Assembly (NCBI GenBank): GCA_001311565.1
Contig: BBBM01000011.1
Coordinates: 16,071 to 80,070 of the forward strand
Length of the DNA: 64,000 nucleotides
Direction of reading: 5' to 3'
Source of the DNA: Desulfothermus okinawensis JCM 13304
Lineage (GTDB): Bacteria > Desulfobacterota > Desulfovibrionia > Desulfovibrionales > Desulfothermaceae
The stretch's first letter is position 1; every line of letters starts with the position of its first letter. The notes under the pieces were generated by a model. The model ran no database searches. It was not told the DNA's origin and was given only the letters and a program-made list of their open reading frames with translations. The position numbers and the translations under genes are program-made. This document shows, one piece after another, positions 23,044-33,337 of the stretch.

Positions 23044-23784
23044 TTATATGGAGAATCTCCAGGCACAGAACCAGTCATCTGGATGCTCATCAGGTGGACA
23101 TCCAATACACTGGGTCTTTATATTTAAGTCTATTGACTCAGCAAATCTTCTGTATTCCACTAGTCCAGCTGATTTACATGGATAATCAGGAAGTCCTTTT
23201 CTCTTTCTAGCGTATTGGACCCTGCATCTTTTCATGTAGAATTCCAGAGTGTTGTCGTCTACCCATTTTATCTCCTGGATATTTAAAAAGGCGTACATCC
23301 TGAACTTAAGGGCCTTTTCCAATCCCTTTAATCCTGGATGATCATCCATTTTTAAAAATCTTTTAATGTGCCATGCCTCAATGGGAGAAAACCAGCACCA
23401 GCAAGAGTCATTGCACCTTTTGGCATCGTTCATATCCCTTTTGTGCTCCACGCTGAGAAACCACAACCCGTCGTTTGCAATCCACATCTTAGATACAGTT
23501 TCCATGATTTTGTAGAGATTCTCGTCATCCATATTTAATAAAAATTCAGGTAAACAGTCACTGAATGGTATATTTAATTCCTTTTGAATCCTCTTTGAGT
23601 GTACCTTTTCTCCCTGGGTGAGGACATCATTCAAAATATTTAATGCCTCTTCAAACCCAAATTGGTGTTCCACTTCCTTGAACCAGAAGACATGGTGGAA
23701 TATTAATCTGTGTACCATGTTAAGAGTAAACCTGGCCTTTTCTTCCTTTGTGAGATTCAATTCCTGAAAATTGATCATAGACAT
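23044..23784 (-). CDS. DUF6125 family cysteine-rich protein
   Basis: An intact 246-residue cytosolic protein. The first half is helical (LTKEEKARFTLNMVHRLIFH). The second half carries cysteine clusters: RCNDSCWCWFSPIEAW, KRCRVQYARKRKG, DYPCKSAGLVEYRRF and QCIGCPPDEHPDDWFCAWRF. The pattern matches DUF6125, related to L-2-amino-thiazoline-4-carboxylate hydrolase-like proteins found in anaerobes. The cysteines could bind a metal or Fe-S cluster, which is inference. It faces the aroK gene divergently across a 120-base AT-rich gap. Confidence 0.72.
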   Translation of the reverse strand: MSMINFQELNLTKEEKARFTLNMVHRLIFHHVFWFKEVEHQFGFEEALNILNDVLTQGEKVHSKRIQKELNIPFSDCLPEFLLNMDDENLYKIMETVSKMWIANDGLWFLSVEHKRDMNDAKRCNDSCWCWFSPIEAWHIKRFLKMDDHPGLKGLEKALKFRMYAFLNIQEIKWVDDNTLEFYMKRCRVQYARKRKGLPDYPCKSAGLVEYRRFAESIDLNIKTQCIGCPPDEHPDDWFCAWRFSI

Positions 23785-23904
23785 AACTCACCCCTCCAAT
23801 TGGTTTACAAGTTGAATCAAATATTTTAAGTAACTTTTTCAAGACATGTTGTGTAATTCAATTTTTTTTTATTTGCAATAAAATTAAATTATTGGAGATA
23901 TCCT

Positions 23905-24525
23905 ATGAGGGGTTTTATTAAAAAAAGAGTTTGCCCTGGAGGAACCTGATCTGAAAGCTGTGTATAAAATTGGAGGAGCAAAAAGGGGATGGAAATTTGA
24001 TCCAAAGAGCCACAACATTTTTTTTTATTGGACCAAGGGCCAGTGGTAAAACTACTCTTGGCAAGGTGGTGGCAAAAGAACTTAATATGGATTTTTGGGA
24101 TACAGATGAGGAAATAGTAAAGCAAATTGGAATGGATATTGGGAGTTTTGTAAAAAAAATATAGTTGGGAAAAATTTAGAGAAATAGAGAGCCAGGTGTT
24201 AAAAAAATTTAACTTACAGGAAGGCCTTTGTGTGTGCAACTGGAGGAGGGATAGTACTCAAAGAAGAAAATAGAAATTTTATAAAGGAAAAAGGGTTTGT
24301 GTTTTATCTAATGGGAGATGTCCTGACCTTTGAAAAAAAGAATTTTGTCCAATAAAGATAATAAAAATAGGCCTCCCTTAACAGATTTGTCCCTTAGGGA
24401 AGAGCTGGTGGCTACCCTAAGGGAGAGAGAGCCCCTGTATTTATCCATTGCCCACTTTATATTGAGGGCTGATAAGGATATAGAAGACCTAAAAAAAAGA
24501 TGTACTTACCTTTCTAGGTGTTTGA
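23905..24525 (+). CDS. aroK: Shikimate kinase with N-terminal extension
   Basis: Phosphorylates shikimate in the aromatic amino-acid pathway. The Walker A IGPRASGKTTLGK is followed by MDFWDTDEEIV, CVATGGGIVL and the lid region RPPLTDLS, then LREREPLYLSIAH, all in shikimate-kinase order. With one A removed near 23925, the frame opens from ATG 23905 and gives about 40 residues before the P-loop, longer than in E. coli AroK. With one A removed near 24497, the protein stops at TGA 24523-24525. Without that correction it would read into the next gene. Confidence 0.88.
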
Positions 24526-24539
24526 GGGGAGATGAGTAT

Positions 24540-24791
24540 ATGAGAGATTTTCATACCTGGCCTTTTGGTGTTGGTGTTAGCGATGGATTTTTGTTTATAA
24601 TTTTGAAATTTTTGTTTATTGGACTTATTCTTGGAGCTATTATATTAATTTTAAAGTTGATTTTAGGTGATTCTTTTAAAAGGGATACTCCACCAGATCC
24701 CCTTGAGGTTTTGAAAATAAGGCTTGCCAAAGGCGAGGTTTCAGAGGAAGAGTATAGTAGATTACGTTCTATAATAATTGACAAAAAATAG
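24540..24791 (+). CDS. Small SHOCT-domain membrane protein
   Basis: About 83 residues: a short N-terminus, one strong transmembrane segment (FLFIGLILGAIILILKLIL), then a SHOCT motif DPLEVLKIRLAKGEVSEEEY. SHOCT domains are short oligomerisation helices on small membrane proteins. The start is ATG 24540, preceded by GGGGAGATGAG, separate from aroK once its stop is restored. The role is unknown. Confidence 0.75.
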   Translation: MRDFHTWPFGVGVSDGFLFIILKFLFIGLILGAIILILKLILGDSFKRDTPPDPLEVLKIRLAKGEVSEEEYSRLRSIIIDKK

Positions 24792-24816
24792 AATCAGTAG
24801 TCAGGGGGCTTTTCCC

Positions 24817-24845
24817 TTGACATGTTGGTAAATAGGAAGTAAAAA
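24817..24845 (+). promoter_or_regulatory. Possible promoter for speD-bpsA
   Basis: A perfect TTGACA is followed after exactly 17 bases by TAAAAA (four of six matches to the -10 consensus). It lies in the 255-base gap before speD. The remaining leader to 25046 is AT-rich with several long T and A runs. I recognise no riboswitch in it. Confidence 0.4.
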
Positions 24846-25046
24846 AATGTCGTTTCTGCATCCAATTTTTTTTGAAACCCACAAAATTTTTTTTGTTTAA
24901 CCCTATTTTAGGCCTTTATTTATCTGCACAGAGGCCTATTTTTGTTTAACGGAGTTTTTTTATGGAATGTCTAAAAAAAAATATTTAGGCGGGGGGTGTC
25001 TTGCATGGGTTTAACCTTTAACTTTTACTAGGTATAGGTGGTGGCC

Positions 25047-25385
25047 ATGGTAGTAGGAAGACATATTATTGCAGAGCTATATGGGGTCAATAAGGATCTC
25101 ATCTCCTATGAAGACAAGGTAAGGGAGATCTTAGAAGAGGTTACAGATGAGGCAAAATTCAACAAAGTTGGATCCATGTACAAACAATTTCAGCCTTATG
25201 GAGTGACTGGTGTGGTTCTTGTAGAAGAATCACACGTATCCATACATACCTGGCCAGAATATGAATTGGTAAACTTAGATGTTTTTACCTGTGGTGATGT
25301 GTCAAAGGTGGACAGGGCATTTGAATTGTTTCTGGAAAGATTTAAGCCTACTTCTTATAAGCATCAGGTGATTGATAGGGGTTAA
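25047..25385 (+). CDS. speD: S-adenosylmethionine decarboxylase proenzyme
   Basis: Makes decarboxylated SAM, the aminopropyl donor for polyamines. It self-cleaves to create a pyruvoyl cofactor. The cleavage region EESHVSIHTWPEYELVNLD and the catalytic FTCGD are intact. About 112 residues, class 1B size. AGGTGG at 25036 favours ATG 25047 over the upstream GTG codons. It lies one base before bpsA, so the two are clearly one operon for aminopropyl transfer. Confidence 0.94.
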   Translation: MVVGRHIIAELYGVNKDLISYEDKVREILEEVTDEAKFNKVGSMYKQFQPYGVTGVVLVEESHVSIHTWPEYELVNLDVFTCGDVSKVDRAFELFLERFKPTSYKHQVIDRG

Positions 25386-25386
25386 A

Positions 25387-26408
25387 ATGGACAGATTTAA
25401 AAATCAAATACTACAATTTTGCAGCCAGGGTGATATTTCCATATATGAACTTATTGAAAAACAGGATTTATCCCTCAAGGAATTTTTTTGTTAAGATTAG
25501 GGAGATGGAGAAGGAAGGGGTAATAGAAATTGACGGTGGTATGGTTAGACTGAGTTCCAAATACCGAGAAAAATACAGTTCCCTTAAAGGCATTGATGAT
25601 ATAACCTGCAGTTATTGTGAAAAAACTGGTGTTGAAATAAAGGGATATTTTAAAGATCTTTTAGATAAATGGAAAAAGGTAACAAAATCTCGTCCAGAGG
25701 CAGTAGAGGTATTTGACCAGGGCTTTATATCACCAGAAGGTGTGATCAGAAGGGTTGCATACATCTATGAAAGGGGAGATCTACTGGATTCTGAAATTTT
25801 TATAATGGGCGACGACGACCTTCTTTCCATTGCACTGGCACTAACTAAACTCCCAAAAAGGGTGCAGGTGGTAGAGATTGATGAGAGATTGGTAAGTTTC
25901 ATTAATGAAGTTGCTGAGAAAGAAAATTTACCGTTAAAAGCAAATATTTTTGATGCCCAATACGCACTTCCTGATGAATTTAAGGGGAAATTTGATGTAT
26001 TTATTACAGACCCAGTGGAGACACTACCAGGCTTCACCCTTTTTGTATCCAGGGCAACTTCTTCATTAAAGGGAATTGGATCTGCAGGATATTTAGGGCT
26101 TACTACCATTGAGGCATCAAGGGAGAAATGGTTTGAGATTGAGAAAAGATTTCTGGAAATGGGATTTGTGATAACAGATATTAAAAGGAGATTTAGTGTA
26201 TACCCATTAGATGATATAAGTTTTTCAAGGTATCAAGAAAAGTGTCAGGTCTATCAGAAGATAGGTGTCAGGGCGGACAAAGACTGGTATACATCTTCTT
26301 TTTTTCAGATTAGAGGCTGTAAAAGAGCCCAAATCCATTGTAGAGGGGACCCGGATCATAGATGAAAAGGTGTATAAAGACGACGAGAGTCTTGCAACAC
26401 CTTATTAA
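25387..26408 (+). CDS. bpsA: Branched-chain polyamine synthase BpsA
   Basis: Transfers aminopropyl groups from decarboxylated SAM to make N4-branched polyamines, known from thermophilic archaea and bacteria. An N-terminal winged-helix-like domain (ISIYELIEKQDLSLKEFF) and a CSYC segment precede the catalytic Rossmann domain. That domain has IFIMGDDDLLSIALALTKLP, VVEIDER, FDVFITDPVETLPGFTLF and KGIGSAGYLGLTTIEAS. The archaeal enzyme has PPET where this one reads PVET. The true C-terminus (EAVKEPKSIVEGTRIIDEK, stop 26406) appears after correcting a T-run near 26300. An A/T error also lies near 25486. About 340 residues. Confidence 0.87.
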
Positions 26409-26436
26409 ATTTAAATAATCCAGTTGGTAAGAATAT

Positions 26437-26481
26437 AAAAGCAAAAAGGCAACCTGTGGTGTGGGTTGCCTTTTTGCTTTT
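26437..26481. terminator. Intrinsic terminator after bpsA
   Basis: Long, nearly perfect hairpin: AAAAGCAAAAAGGCAACC paired with GGGTTGCCTTTTTGCTTTT. A-rich and T-rich flanks make it usable on both strands. Confidence 0.88.
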
Positions 26482-26561
26482 GTTTGGCAACAGTTACAGA
26501 TAGCCTATAATATATTAAAACACACATATGCCTTTTTCAGTTGCCAATTTTGAGAATAGTT

Positions 26562-27586
26562 ATGGATAGTCTAAGCTCTTTTTTTAAATACCCCTTTAAA
26601 AATAGGCCATAAAATAATAAAAAAACAGGCTTATTCTCTCTCCCATGGCAGGGCTTACAACAATAGCCCTGAGAAAGGTTATATGTAAGTTTTCTGTACC
26701 AGGATTATTGTATACAGAGATGTGTCTTGCCAGTGTCCTTCCAACTGAAAATAAGAAAAAAATCCAATGTATTTCGGTGGAGAAAAGAAGAAGAAAATAT
26801 TCTTGTAGGTCAAATCGTTGGTTGTGATATAGAATCCATGGTCAGGGCTGCAAAAAGGATTGAGTCTGAGAAACTTTTTGGGGTGGACATAAATATGGGA
26901 TGTTCCATCTCCCGGTTGTGTAAAAAGGGTTATGGCGCCTCTTTATTAAAAGAGCCAGATAAGGCCATTCAAATAGTTTCATCCATTAGACGGGCAGTCA
27001 AATGTCCATTAATAGTCAAGTTCAGGACAGGGTGGGAGGAAGGTCCCGAATTTCCCATGGAATTTGCAAAGAGATTAGAAGATGCAGGGGTAGATGCACT
27101 AATTTTTCATCCAAGGGTGGCTCCAGATAGGCGAAGTAGGGCTCCTAGGTGGGAATATATCTCTATGGTTAAAGAATCTGTTTCAATTCCTGTATTTGGT
27201 AATGGGAACGTGTTTACCAGAGAGCATATGGAGAAAATGGTCCAACTAACAGGATGTGACGGTATAGCCTTGGGCAGGATTTCTGCTGCCAGACCATGGA
27301 TCTTTGCACAAGCCTTAAGCGACTTTGTGCCAGACAAAGATACCTATTATCTTGTGGCAGACTGGATGTTAGATGAAGTTTTTAACTACTTTACCCCCAA
27401 TCGGGCCATAAAACTATATAAAAGATGGTTTGTTTATTTTTGCTCCAATTTTTTTTTACGGACATTATATACTAAAAAAATATTTTAAAACAAAATGAAT
27501 ATGGACAACTTAAACACACCTTGAAGAACTTGTTAACTCCCCTTCCAAGATTAAATACCATGCCTAATCTAAATTTTCTTCATTGA
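26562..27586 (+). CDS. dus: tRNA-dihydrouridine synthase
   Basis: Flavoenzyme reducing uridines in tRNA D-loops. After correcting T and A runs near 26583 and 26625, the N-terminus reads NRLILSPMAGLTTIALR, the FMN-binding start of DusB-type enzymes. Further motifs are VDINMGCSISRLCKKGYGAS with the catalytic cysteine, KFRTGWEE, IFHPRVAPDRRSRAP, PVFGNGNV and CDGIALGRISAARPWIF. The C-terminal helical domain FTPNRAIKLYKRWFVYFC follows, with further frame errors near 27455 and 27475, so the exact end is uncertain. It stands alone after a terminator. Confidence 0.88.
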
Positions 27587-27744
27587 GTTATAAAAACATA
27601 AATTGACTATTGCTAATGTTTATAAAATGGTCTATTCTGATACATAATTAGAATATCTTTCTAGCTACATTCTCTTATATTACCAATGAGCTATTTCTCC
27701 ATCTCCTACAATTAAGAAGACCTTTTATATTAAGGAGGTGGTAG

Positions 27745-28119
27745 ATGAATAAAAGGAAGGGAAAGATTTTGGTGATAGAAGATGAAAGGGGTGTTTCAGA
27801 GACCCTGAGTCTTTTGTTGGAGGATTATGACATTGAGTGTAAAATAGCTGCCAGTGGTGAAGATGGACTTGAACTGTTGAAAAGAGAGAAATTTAGACTG
27901 GCACTTGTGGACATAAGGCTCCCAGGAATGAATGGGGTACAATTTATTGAGCAGGCTAAGCAACTTGATCCCCACATGCACTTTCTAATCCTAACTGGCT
28001 CCATGGATTTCCACATAACAGATATCTCTCACATAGGTAAAGTAAGGAAAAGGATATTTCACAAACCAGTTTTAGATTTCTCAGAACTAGTAGAAGAAAT
28101 TTTGAGTTTACTAGGGTGA
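27745..28119 (+). CDS. Single-domain response regulator
   Basis: A stand-alone receiver of 124 residues with an intact frame. It has the acidic pair in VIEDERG, the phosphoacceptor aspartate in LALVDIRLPGMNG, the conserved threonine in LILTGSMD and the lysine in FHKPVLD. AGGAGG is 9 bases upstream of ATG. It has no output domain, so it probably acts in a phosphorelay with the histidine kinase encoded two genes downstream. The three genes follow each other with gaps of under 10 bases. Confidence 0.87.
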   Translation: MNKRKGKILVIEDERGVSETLSLLLEDYDIECKIAASGEDGLELLKREKFRLALVDIRLPGMNGVQFIEQAKQLDPHMHFLILTGSMDFHITDISHIGKVRKRIFHKPVLDFSELVEEILSLLG

Positions 28120-28123
28120 AACA

Positions 28124-28854
28124 ATGAGAAAACTTATATGGTTTACTTTACTCTTTGTATTCTTTTGTGTGACCCTAACTTTTGGACAAAAATTAAAACT
28201 GTTATTTTTTTCACAGACCTCCATATTACGTTTATGCCAACAAAAGAGCCAGTGGAATAATTTTAGAGAGGGCTATTTTAGTTTTAAAAAAAATCAGGTG
28301 TACCATTTGAGGTCAAACTCTCTACCCAAACAGAATTATAGTGTCTTTTAAAAAGGGGGATAAGGGTTTATGCTCTCCTGGGTGGTTTAAAACAAAAAAC
28401 AGGTTAAAATGGGCAAAGTTTTCTCTTCCAATATTTGAAAATAGGCCCCTTGTGGTTCTAACTGGAAAGTGGAATCAAAGGCTAATAAAAAAAACATAAA
28501 CTTACCGATATATTCAGAGATAGGTCATGTACATGGGGAAAGATTAATAATTTTTCTTATGGAGAGGAAGTGGAAGGGTATCAAAGGATTTTTAGACCAA
28601 AAATCGTCAATGTGGATGGGACTCAACTGGATTTGATACGTATGTTAAGGTTTAAAAGATTTTCTTATATGCTGATATCTCCAGAAGAAGTAGATTTTTT
28701 TAATTTCTTCAGCTGGATATAAAAAAAAGATTTTGTTGTTTTACAGATGTCTGATGTTAAAAAGGGAAATAAAAGATATATAATGTTTTCTAAGGATGTT
28801 TCAGATGTTTTAATTGAAAAAGTAAATAGAATGATAATTAAGTTATATAAGTAG
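28124..28854 (+). CDS. Periplasmic solute-binding-like protein (family 3 type)
   Basis: Signal peptide MRKLIWFTLLFVFFCVTL, then after frame correction near 28210 a domain opening with RPPYYVYANKRASGIILERA. This is the typical first strand-helix of family 3 (amino-acid type) binding proteins. Later segments include PLVVLTGKWNQR and FSYMLISPEEV. About 243 residues. Repeated homopolymer errors (near 28210, 28290, 28495, 28695, 28730) scatter it over three frames. It sits between a receiver and a histidine kinase, with no ABC transporter, so it may be a periplasmic sensor subunit for the kinase. Confidence 0.6.
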
Positions 28855-28863
28855 GCTCTTACT

Positions 28864-31049
28864 ATGAAAAATAAAAGTATAATAAATATGTTACGATTTA
28901 ATCTAATCTTTATAGTCCTATCTGTATCATTGGTGGTTGTTTATTCCAACTACTATATACTTCAATCAAATATTAAAAATGAATTTTTATCGCAGAAGAA
29001 TAAGGTAATTGAACATATAAAAAAAGCATACATATATCCAATGTGGGAATTAAATGTTGAAGAAATTAATACCATATCTAAAAGTTATCTGCAAAATGAC
29101 TTAATAGATGGAATAGAAGTAGTATCCATGCCAGATAAATCTATGTTATTTAAATGCAACTTGGGAAAGCATATAAATATAGAAACTGTTAAGGTACCAA
29201 TTGTATATAAAGGTGGTATAATAGGATACGTATCAATAAAGTTTAATAAGGATGTGGCTTCTATATATGCTAAAAATTTTTTTATTAACTAACATATCTT
29301 TAGTATTATTCATAATAATTCTTATTTATTTTTCTACAGACATGATATTAAGAAATAAACTCCAAGAACCAATGTCCGCTTTAGTTAAATCAATCTCAAG
29401 AGTTAAAGAAGGAGATTATGATTATCCTGGCACATATGGAGGTTTTGTAGAATTTAAACCTATATTTGATTCAGTGAAAGATCTAGGCTTGAAGATAAAG
29501 AAGAGGGAAGAAGAGCTTAAGAAAAGTGAGGAAAAATTTAGAAATCTTGCGGAAAATGCACCTCTTTGCATTTTGATTTATCAAGGAGAAAAGATCATGT
29601 ATTGCAATAGGGTTTGTGAGTATCTCTTGGGGTATACAAAAGAAGAGATGCTCTCTAAAAAATTTTGGGAGTTTGCACCCTGTGAAATATACGAAATGAT
29701 CAGAGAGCATGGAATTAAGAGACAGAAGGGAAAGGAGGATTTGATAGATAGATATGAATTTCAGATAATTACAAAGGATGGAGAGAAGAGGTTACTGGAC
29801 TTCACAGTTTCTGTAATTGATTATGAAGGTAGTCCAGCAGTACTCGTAATAGTGCAAGACATAACAGAGCAAAGAAGGAATCAAATTGAAGTGGAAAAAT
29901 TGAGAAATATGCTACAAAACATAATAAATTCAATGCCATCTATGCTAATTACTGTTGATGAGGATTTTAAAATTGTTTATTGGAATAGGTTTGTAGAAAG
30001 ATTTTTAGGATCCATAGGCTTAAAAAGATTTAAGGGATAAAAATCTTTTTGAAGTTTTCCATATGGGCAGTGAGTTAAAGGATAGGTTAAATAAGGCCAT
30101 AAATTCAAAAGATGTCCAGTCTTTTTTTAGGAAATCAGAGACAGATAATGGAGCTGAAAGATTTGAAAACATAACCATATTTCCTTTAAAGTCTAATGGA
30201 ATTGATGGTGCAGTTATAAAGATTGATGATATTACAGAACAGATAAGGTTTGAGGAGATGTTGATACATTCAGAGAAAATGATAACCATAGGGAATATGG
30301 CTTCAGGGATAGCCCATGAAATAAATAATCCACTTGCAATTATTATGCAGGCTTGTGATGTTTGTTGTAATAGACTTAAAGATTCCCCTAAAAATAGAGA
30401 AATTGCAACAGAGATGGGTATTGATTTTGATGCCCTCAAAAATTATATAACCCAAAGAAAAATAGATAATATGCTGTTTAAGATAAAGGAAGCAACAAAG
30501 AGGGCTTCTGACATCATTAGAGGACTTTTGACATTTACACAAGGATCCTCTGCTAGAATGGATGGCATAGACATAAGAGAGGTTATGGATAAGACCCTTA
30601 TCATGGCGTATAGTGACTACAGTTTAAAGAAAAAATATGATATGAAGAAAATTAAAATAATAAAAGAATATAAAGATGTACCAAAGATTTGTTGTGATCC
30701 AACGAAGATGCAGCAGGTTTTTCTAAATATTATTAAAAATTCTGCCCAGGCAATGGCTAATGTGGATCACCCTGAAATCACAATAAAGATTACTTATCAC
30801 GAGGACATGGTTAAGATAAATATAAAAGACAATGGACCCGGTATTCCTAAAGATGTCATAGGCAATATATTTGATCCTTTTTACACCACAAAACAGGTGG
30901 GTGAAGGAGTGGGGTTGGGATTATATATTTCCTATTTTATTGTAACCAAACAGCACAATGGAAAGATTTTTGTAGACTCTGCCCCAGATAAAGGGACATC
31001 TGTATCTATTTATTTACCCATTTCTCCTCCAAAAATTTCCGCCCAGTAG
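28864..31049 (+). CDS. PAS-containing membrane histidine kinase
   Basis: About 728 residues. Domains in order: a transmembrane helix (FIVLSVSLVVVYSNYYIL); a periplasmic sensor domain (~35-140); a second transmembrane helix (LVLFIIILIYFS); a HAMP-like linker; PAS1 (~225-340, EEKFRNLAENAPLCILIY); PAS2 (~345-470, IINSMPSMLITVDEDF); HisKA with GNMASGIAHEINNPL; and HATPase_c with IIKNSAQAMA, DNGPGIP and GVGLGLYISYFIV. Only two homopolymer errors (near 29280 and 30035) split it. It forms a unit with the receiver and solute-binding-like protein just upstream. Confidence 0.88.
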
Positions 31050-31159
31050 TCTTATTTTTAAAATTATCCATTATCCTTTGACAAAAGGTTTTGGCTAATT
31101 ATTATTTTAGTAAAATTATTCTTATTATTTTATTACTAAAAAAATAAGGGGTGATAGAA

Positions 31160-32313
31160 ATGCGTATTGCATTTGTCTCAACATACCCTCCAATTGAATG
31201 TGGGATAGCCACTTACACCAAATTTTTGACAGAGGCATTGAGGGCCAAGGAAGTTGATGTTTACATTATTTCTCACTATGGAGGACAGGGGAAAAATGTA
31301 TTTAGTTGTTTTGATTATGAAGACAGGGATCTGTCATACAAAATATTTGATATGGTTGTTAGATTGTCTCCAGATCTTGTGCACATACAGCATGAGTTTA
31401 ATTTGTTTGGCAAATATTATGGTGTTTCTATAGTGCCCCTCTATTTACAATTGAAAATGAGTAATATACCTTGTGTCACCACCTTACATACCATATATGA
31501 GAAAAATATCTTTGAGCACAAGATACTTTTTTTCTTCTTTTTTTGAATTATTCAGATAAGGTGATAGTTCATGAACAGTTTCAAAAACAGGCATTGACAA
31601 ATGATCTGGGCAATATAGACGGGCTTGATGAGAAAATTAGTGTGATCCCCCATGGGGCCAGAGAATTAGATGACATAATAGATGCCAAAACAAGGCTGGG
31701 GATTGATGAAGATACAAAAATAGTTCTAATGATAGGCTATTTTAGCCCTTATAAAAATTTTGAGAAGGTAATAGATCTGTGGCCAGAAATAGTAGCAAAA
31801 TATAATGGAAAGGTAGTATTAATAATTGCAGGGAAACTCAGGACCATGGCATATTTAGAATATAGAAATCTTTTATTTGAAAGGATAAATTCATCTCCAG
31901 CAAAAGACAACATTAAAGTCATAAGGGGGCAGATCTCCCAGAATTCTTTTGATATTATCCTTTCTGCTGCAGATGTAGTTGTATTGCCTTATAAGAAGAT
32001 CTCTCAGAGCGGAATCTTTGCTAACTGTATGTCTTTTGGAAAGCCTGTTGTAACTTCTTACAACAAGACCATGGAGTCTATTTTTTCAGAATATAAATCT
32101 GGTCTTATGTGCAAAAATGACCATGAATATGTTGAGAACATTTTATACTTGTTAAAGGATGAAAAAAAATTTATAGGGAACTATCTGACAATGCAAGATT
32201 ATATGTAAAAGAAAAAAATATCCTGGTCCTTGGTAGCTGACAGACATATATCTATATATAGAGATTTAATTGAGCCTTCGGTATTAAATGTTTCCACTAT
32301 CTGGATGGATTAA
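31160..32313 (+). CDS. GT4-type glycosyltransferase
   Basis: Retaining GT-B fold glycosyltransferase. MRIAFVSTYPPIECGIATYT and LVHIQHEFNLFG mark the acceptor domain. ISVIPHGARE, IVLMIGYFSPYKNFEKVID and VVVLPYKKISQSGIFANC (the ExxxxxxxE-type sugar-nucleotide loop region) mark the donor domain. Start ATG 31160. Three frame errors (near 31525-31540, 32165, 32215) break it, and the corrected end is TAA 32311-32313. It is followed closely by a GH130 enzyme, suggesting joint work on a mannoside or related glycan. The substrate cannot be read from sequence. Confidence 0.82.
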
Positions 32314-32346
32314 TATTTTCTGCCAATAGGAAAAAAAGGAGGTCAG

Positions 32347-33305
32347 ATGAAAAAGAAATATCAGATGGAGATAATCAAGAGACATCCACTGAATCCAATA
32401 ATAACCAGGGCAGATGTACCGTATCATTGCAACACAGTTTTTAATGCTGCATCGTGCAAATTTAACGGGGAGTACTTGCTTCTTCTACGGATAGAGGATT
32501 TTGAGGGAAAGAGCCATCTTACATTGGCCAGATCCCATGATGGATTGGATTTTAAGGTGGACAAAAAAACCATGGATAGTGTCATCAAAAGATCCCTATT
32601 TTGAACCCTATGAAAGATTTGGGTAGAAGATCCAAGAATCACCAGGATAGATGGAAAATACTATATAACCTATACTGCATATGGCCCATATGGGGTGAGA
32701 ATAGGTATAGGGGTGACAGAAGACTTTGAAAAATTTGAGAGAATTAGCCTGGCAACAGATGTGGACAATAAAGATGGGGTGCTTTTTCCCAGAAAGATTA
32801 ACGGTAAATATGTGATGATAACAAGGCCAGCTGGACGCGGTGGGAAAATGAATCTCATGTGGATAACCTATTCTCCAGATCTCATTCACTGGGGAGAGAG
32901 TAGGGTACTTATGTTTTTTTTCTCCTGGTGCATGGAGTGCCTTTAAAATTGGTGCATCTACTCCGCCAATACCCACAGAAAAGGGGTGGTTGGTCTTTTT
33001 TTCACGGAGTGAGACTGGCTGGCGGTGGTTTGATATATCGTGTGGGGGCTATGCTCCTTGATTTAGAAGAACCTCACAAGATAATAGGATATACACCATA
33101 TTATATATTTGGACCAAGTGAGATGTATGAAAGAGTTGGGGATGTCCCAAATGTGGTGTTTCCCTGTGGTACAATTTTAGAAGATAATGGCGAATTAAAG
33201 ATATACTATGGGGCAGCAGATACCTGTATTGCCCTTGCAACGGCAAATCTAGCTGAATTAGTAGAGAGTTGTATAAAACCCCCTAAGGAATACAGAAAGC
33301 CTTAA
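32347..33305 (+). CDS. GH130-family glycoside phosphorylase/hydrolase
   Basis: Five-bladed propeller enzyme, usually a beta-mannoside phosphorylase. The N-terminal HPLNPIITRADVPY and FNAASCKFNGEYLLLLRIED match the family. The catalytic-loop motif GVEDPRIT appears after correcting runs near 32567 and 32620. Later blades carry DGVLFPRKINGKYVMITRP, FFHGVRLAGGGLIYRVGAML and PNVVFPCGTILEDNGELKIYYGAAD. About 320 residues. GGAGG precedes ATG 32347. It is paired with the upstream GT4 gene and closed by a terminator. Confidence 0.87.
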
Positions 33306-33308
33306 ATA

Positions 33309-33337
33309 GGGGGAGGGCGATCCTCCCTCCTATTTTT
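33309..33337 (+). terminator. Intrinsic terminator after GH130 gene
   Basis: G-rich arm GGGGGAGG paired with CCTCCCTCC around a GCGAT loop, followed by TATTTTT. It separates the GT4-GH130 operon from a convergent gene whose stop lies at 33330-33332. Confidence 0.7.

Noticed and set aside
24330..24791. Shikimate kinase fused to a SHOCT membrane domain
   Set aside because: Removing one A near 24497 gives a natural kinase ending at 24525, and a separate ATG with a ribosome-binding site follows at 24540.
24846..25046. Possible riboswitch in the speD leader
   Set aside because: The leader has long A and T runs but no recognisable SAM, preQ1 or other aptamer core, and the hairpins seen are weak.
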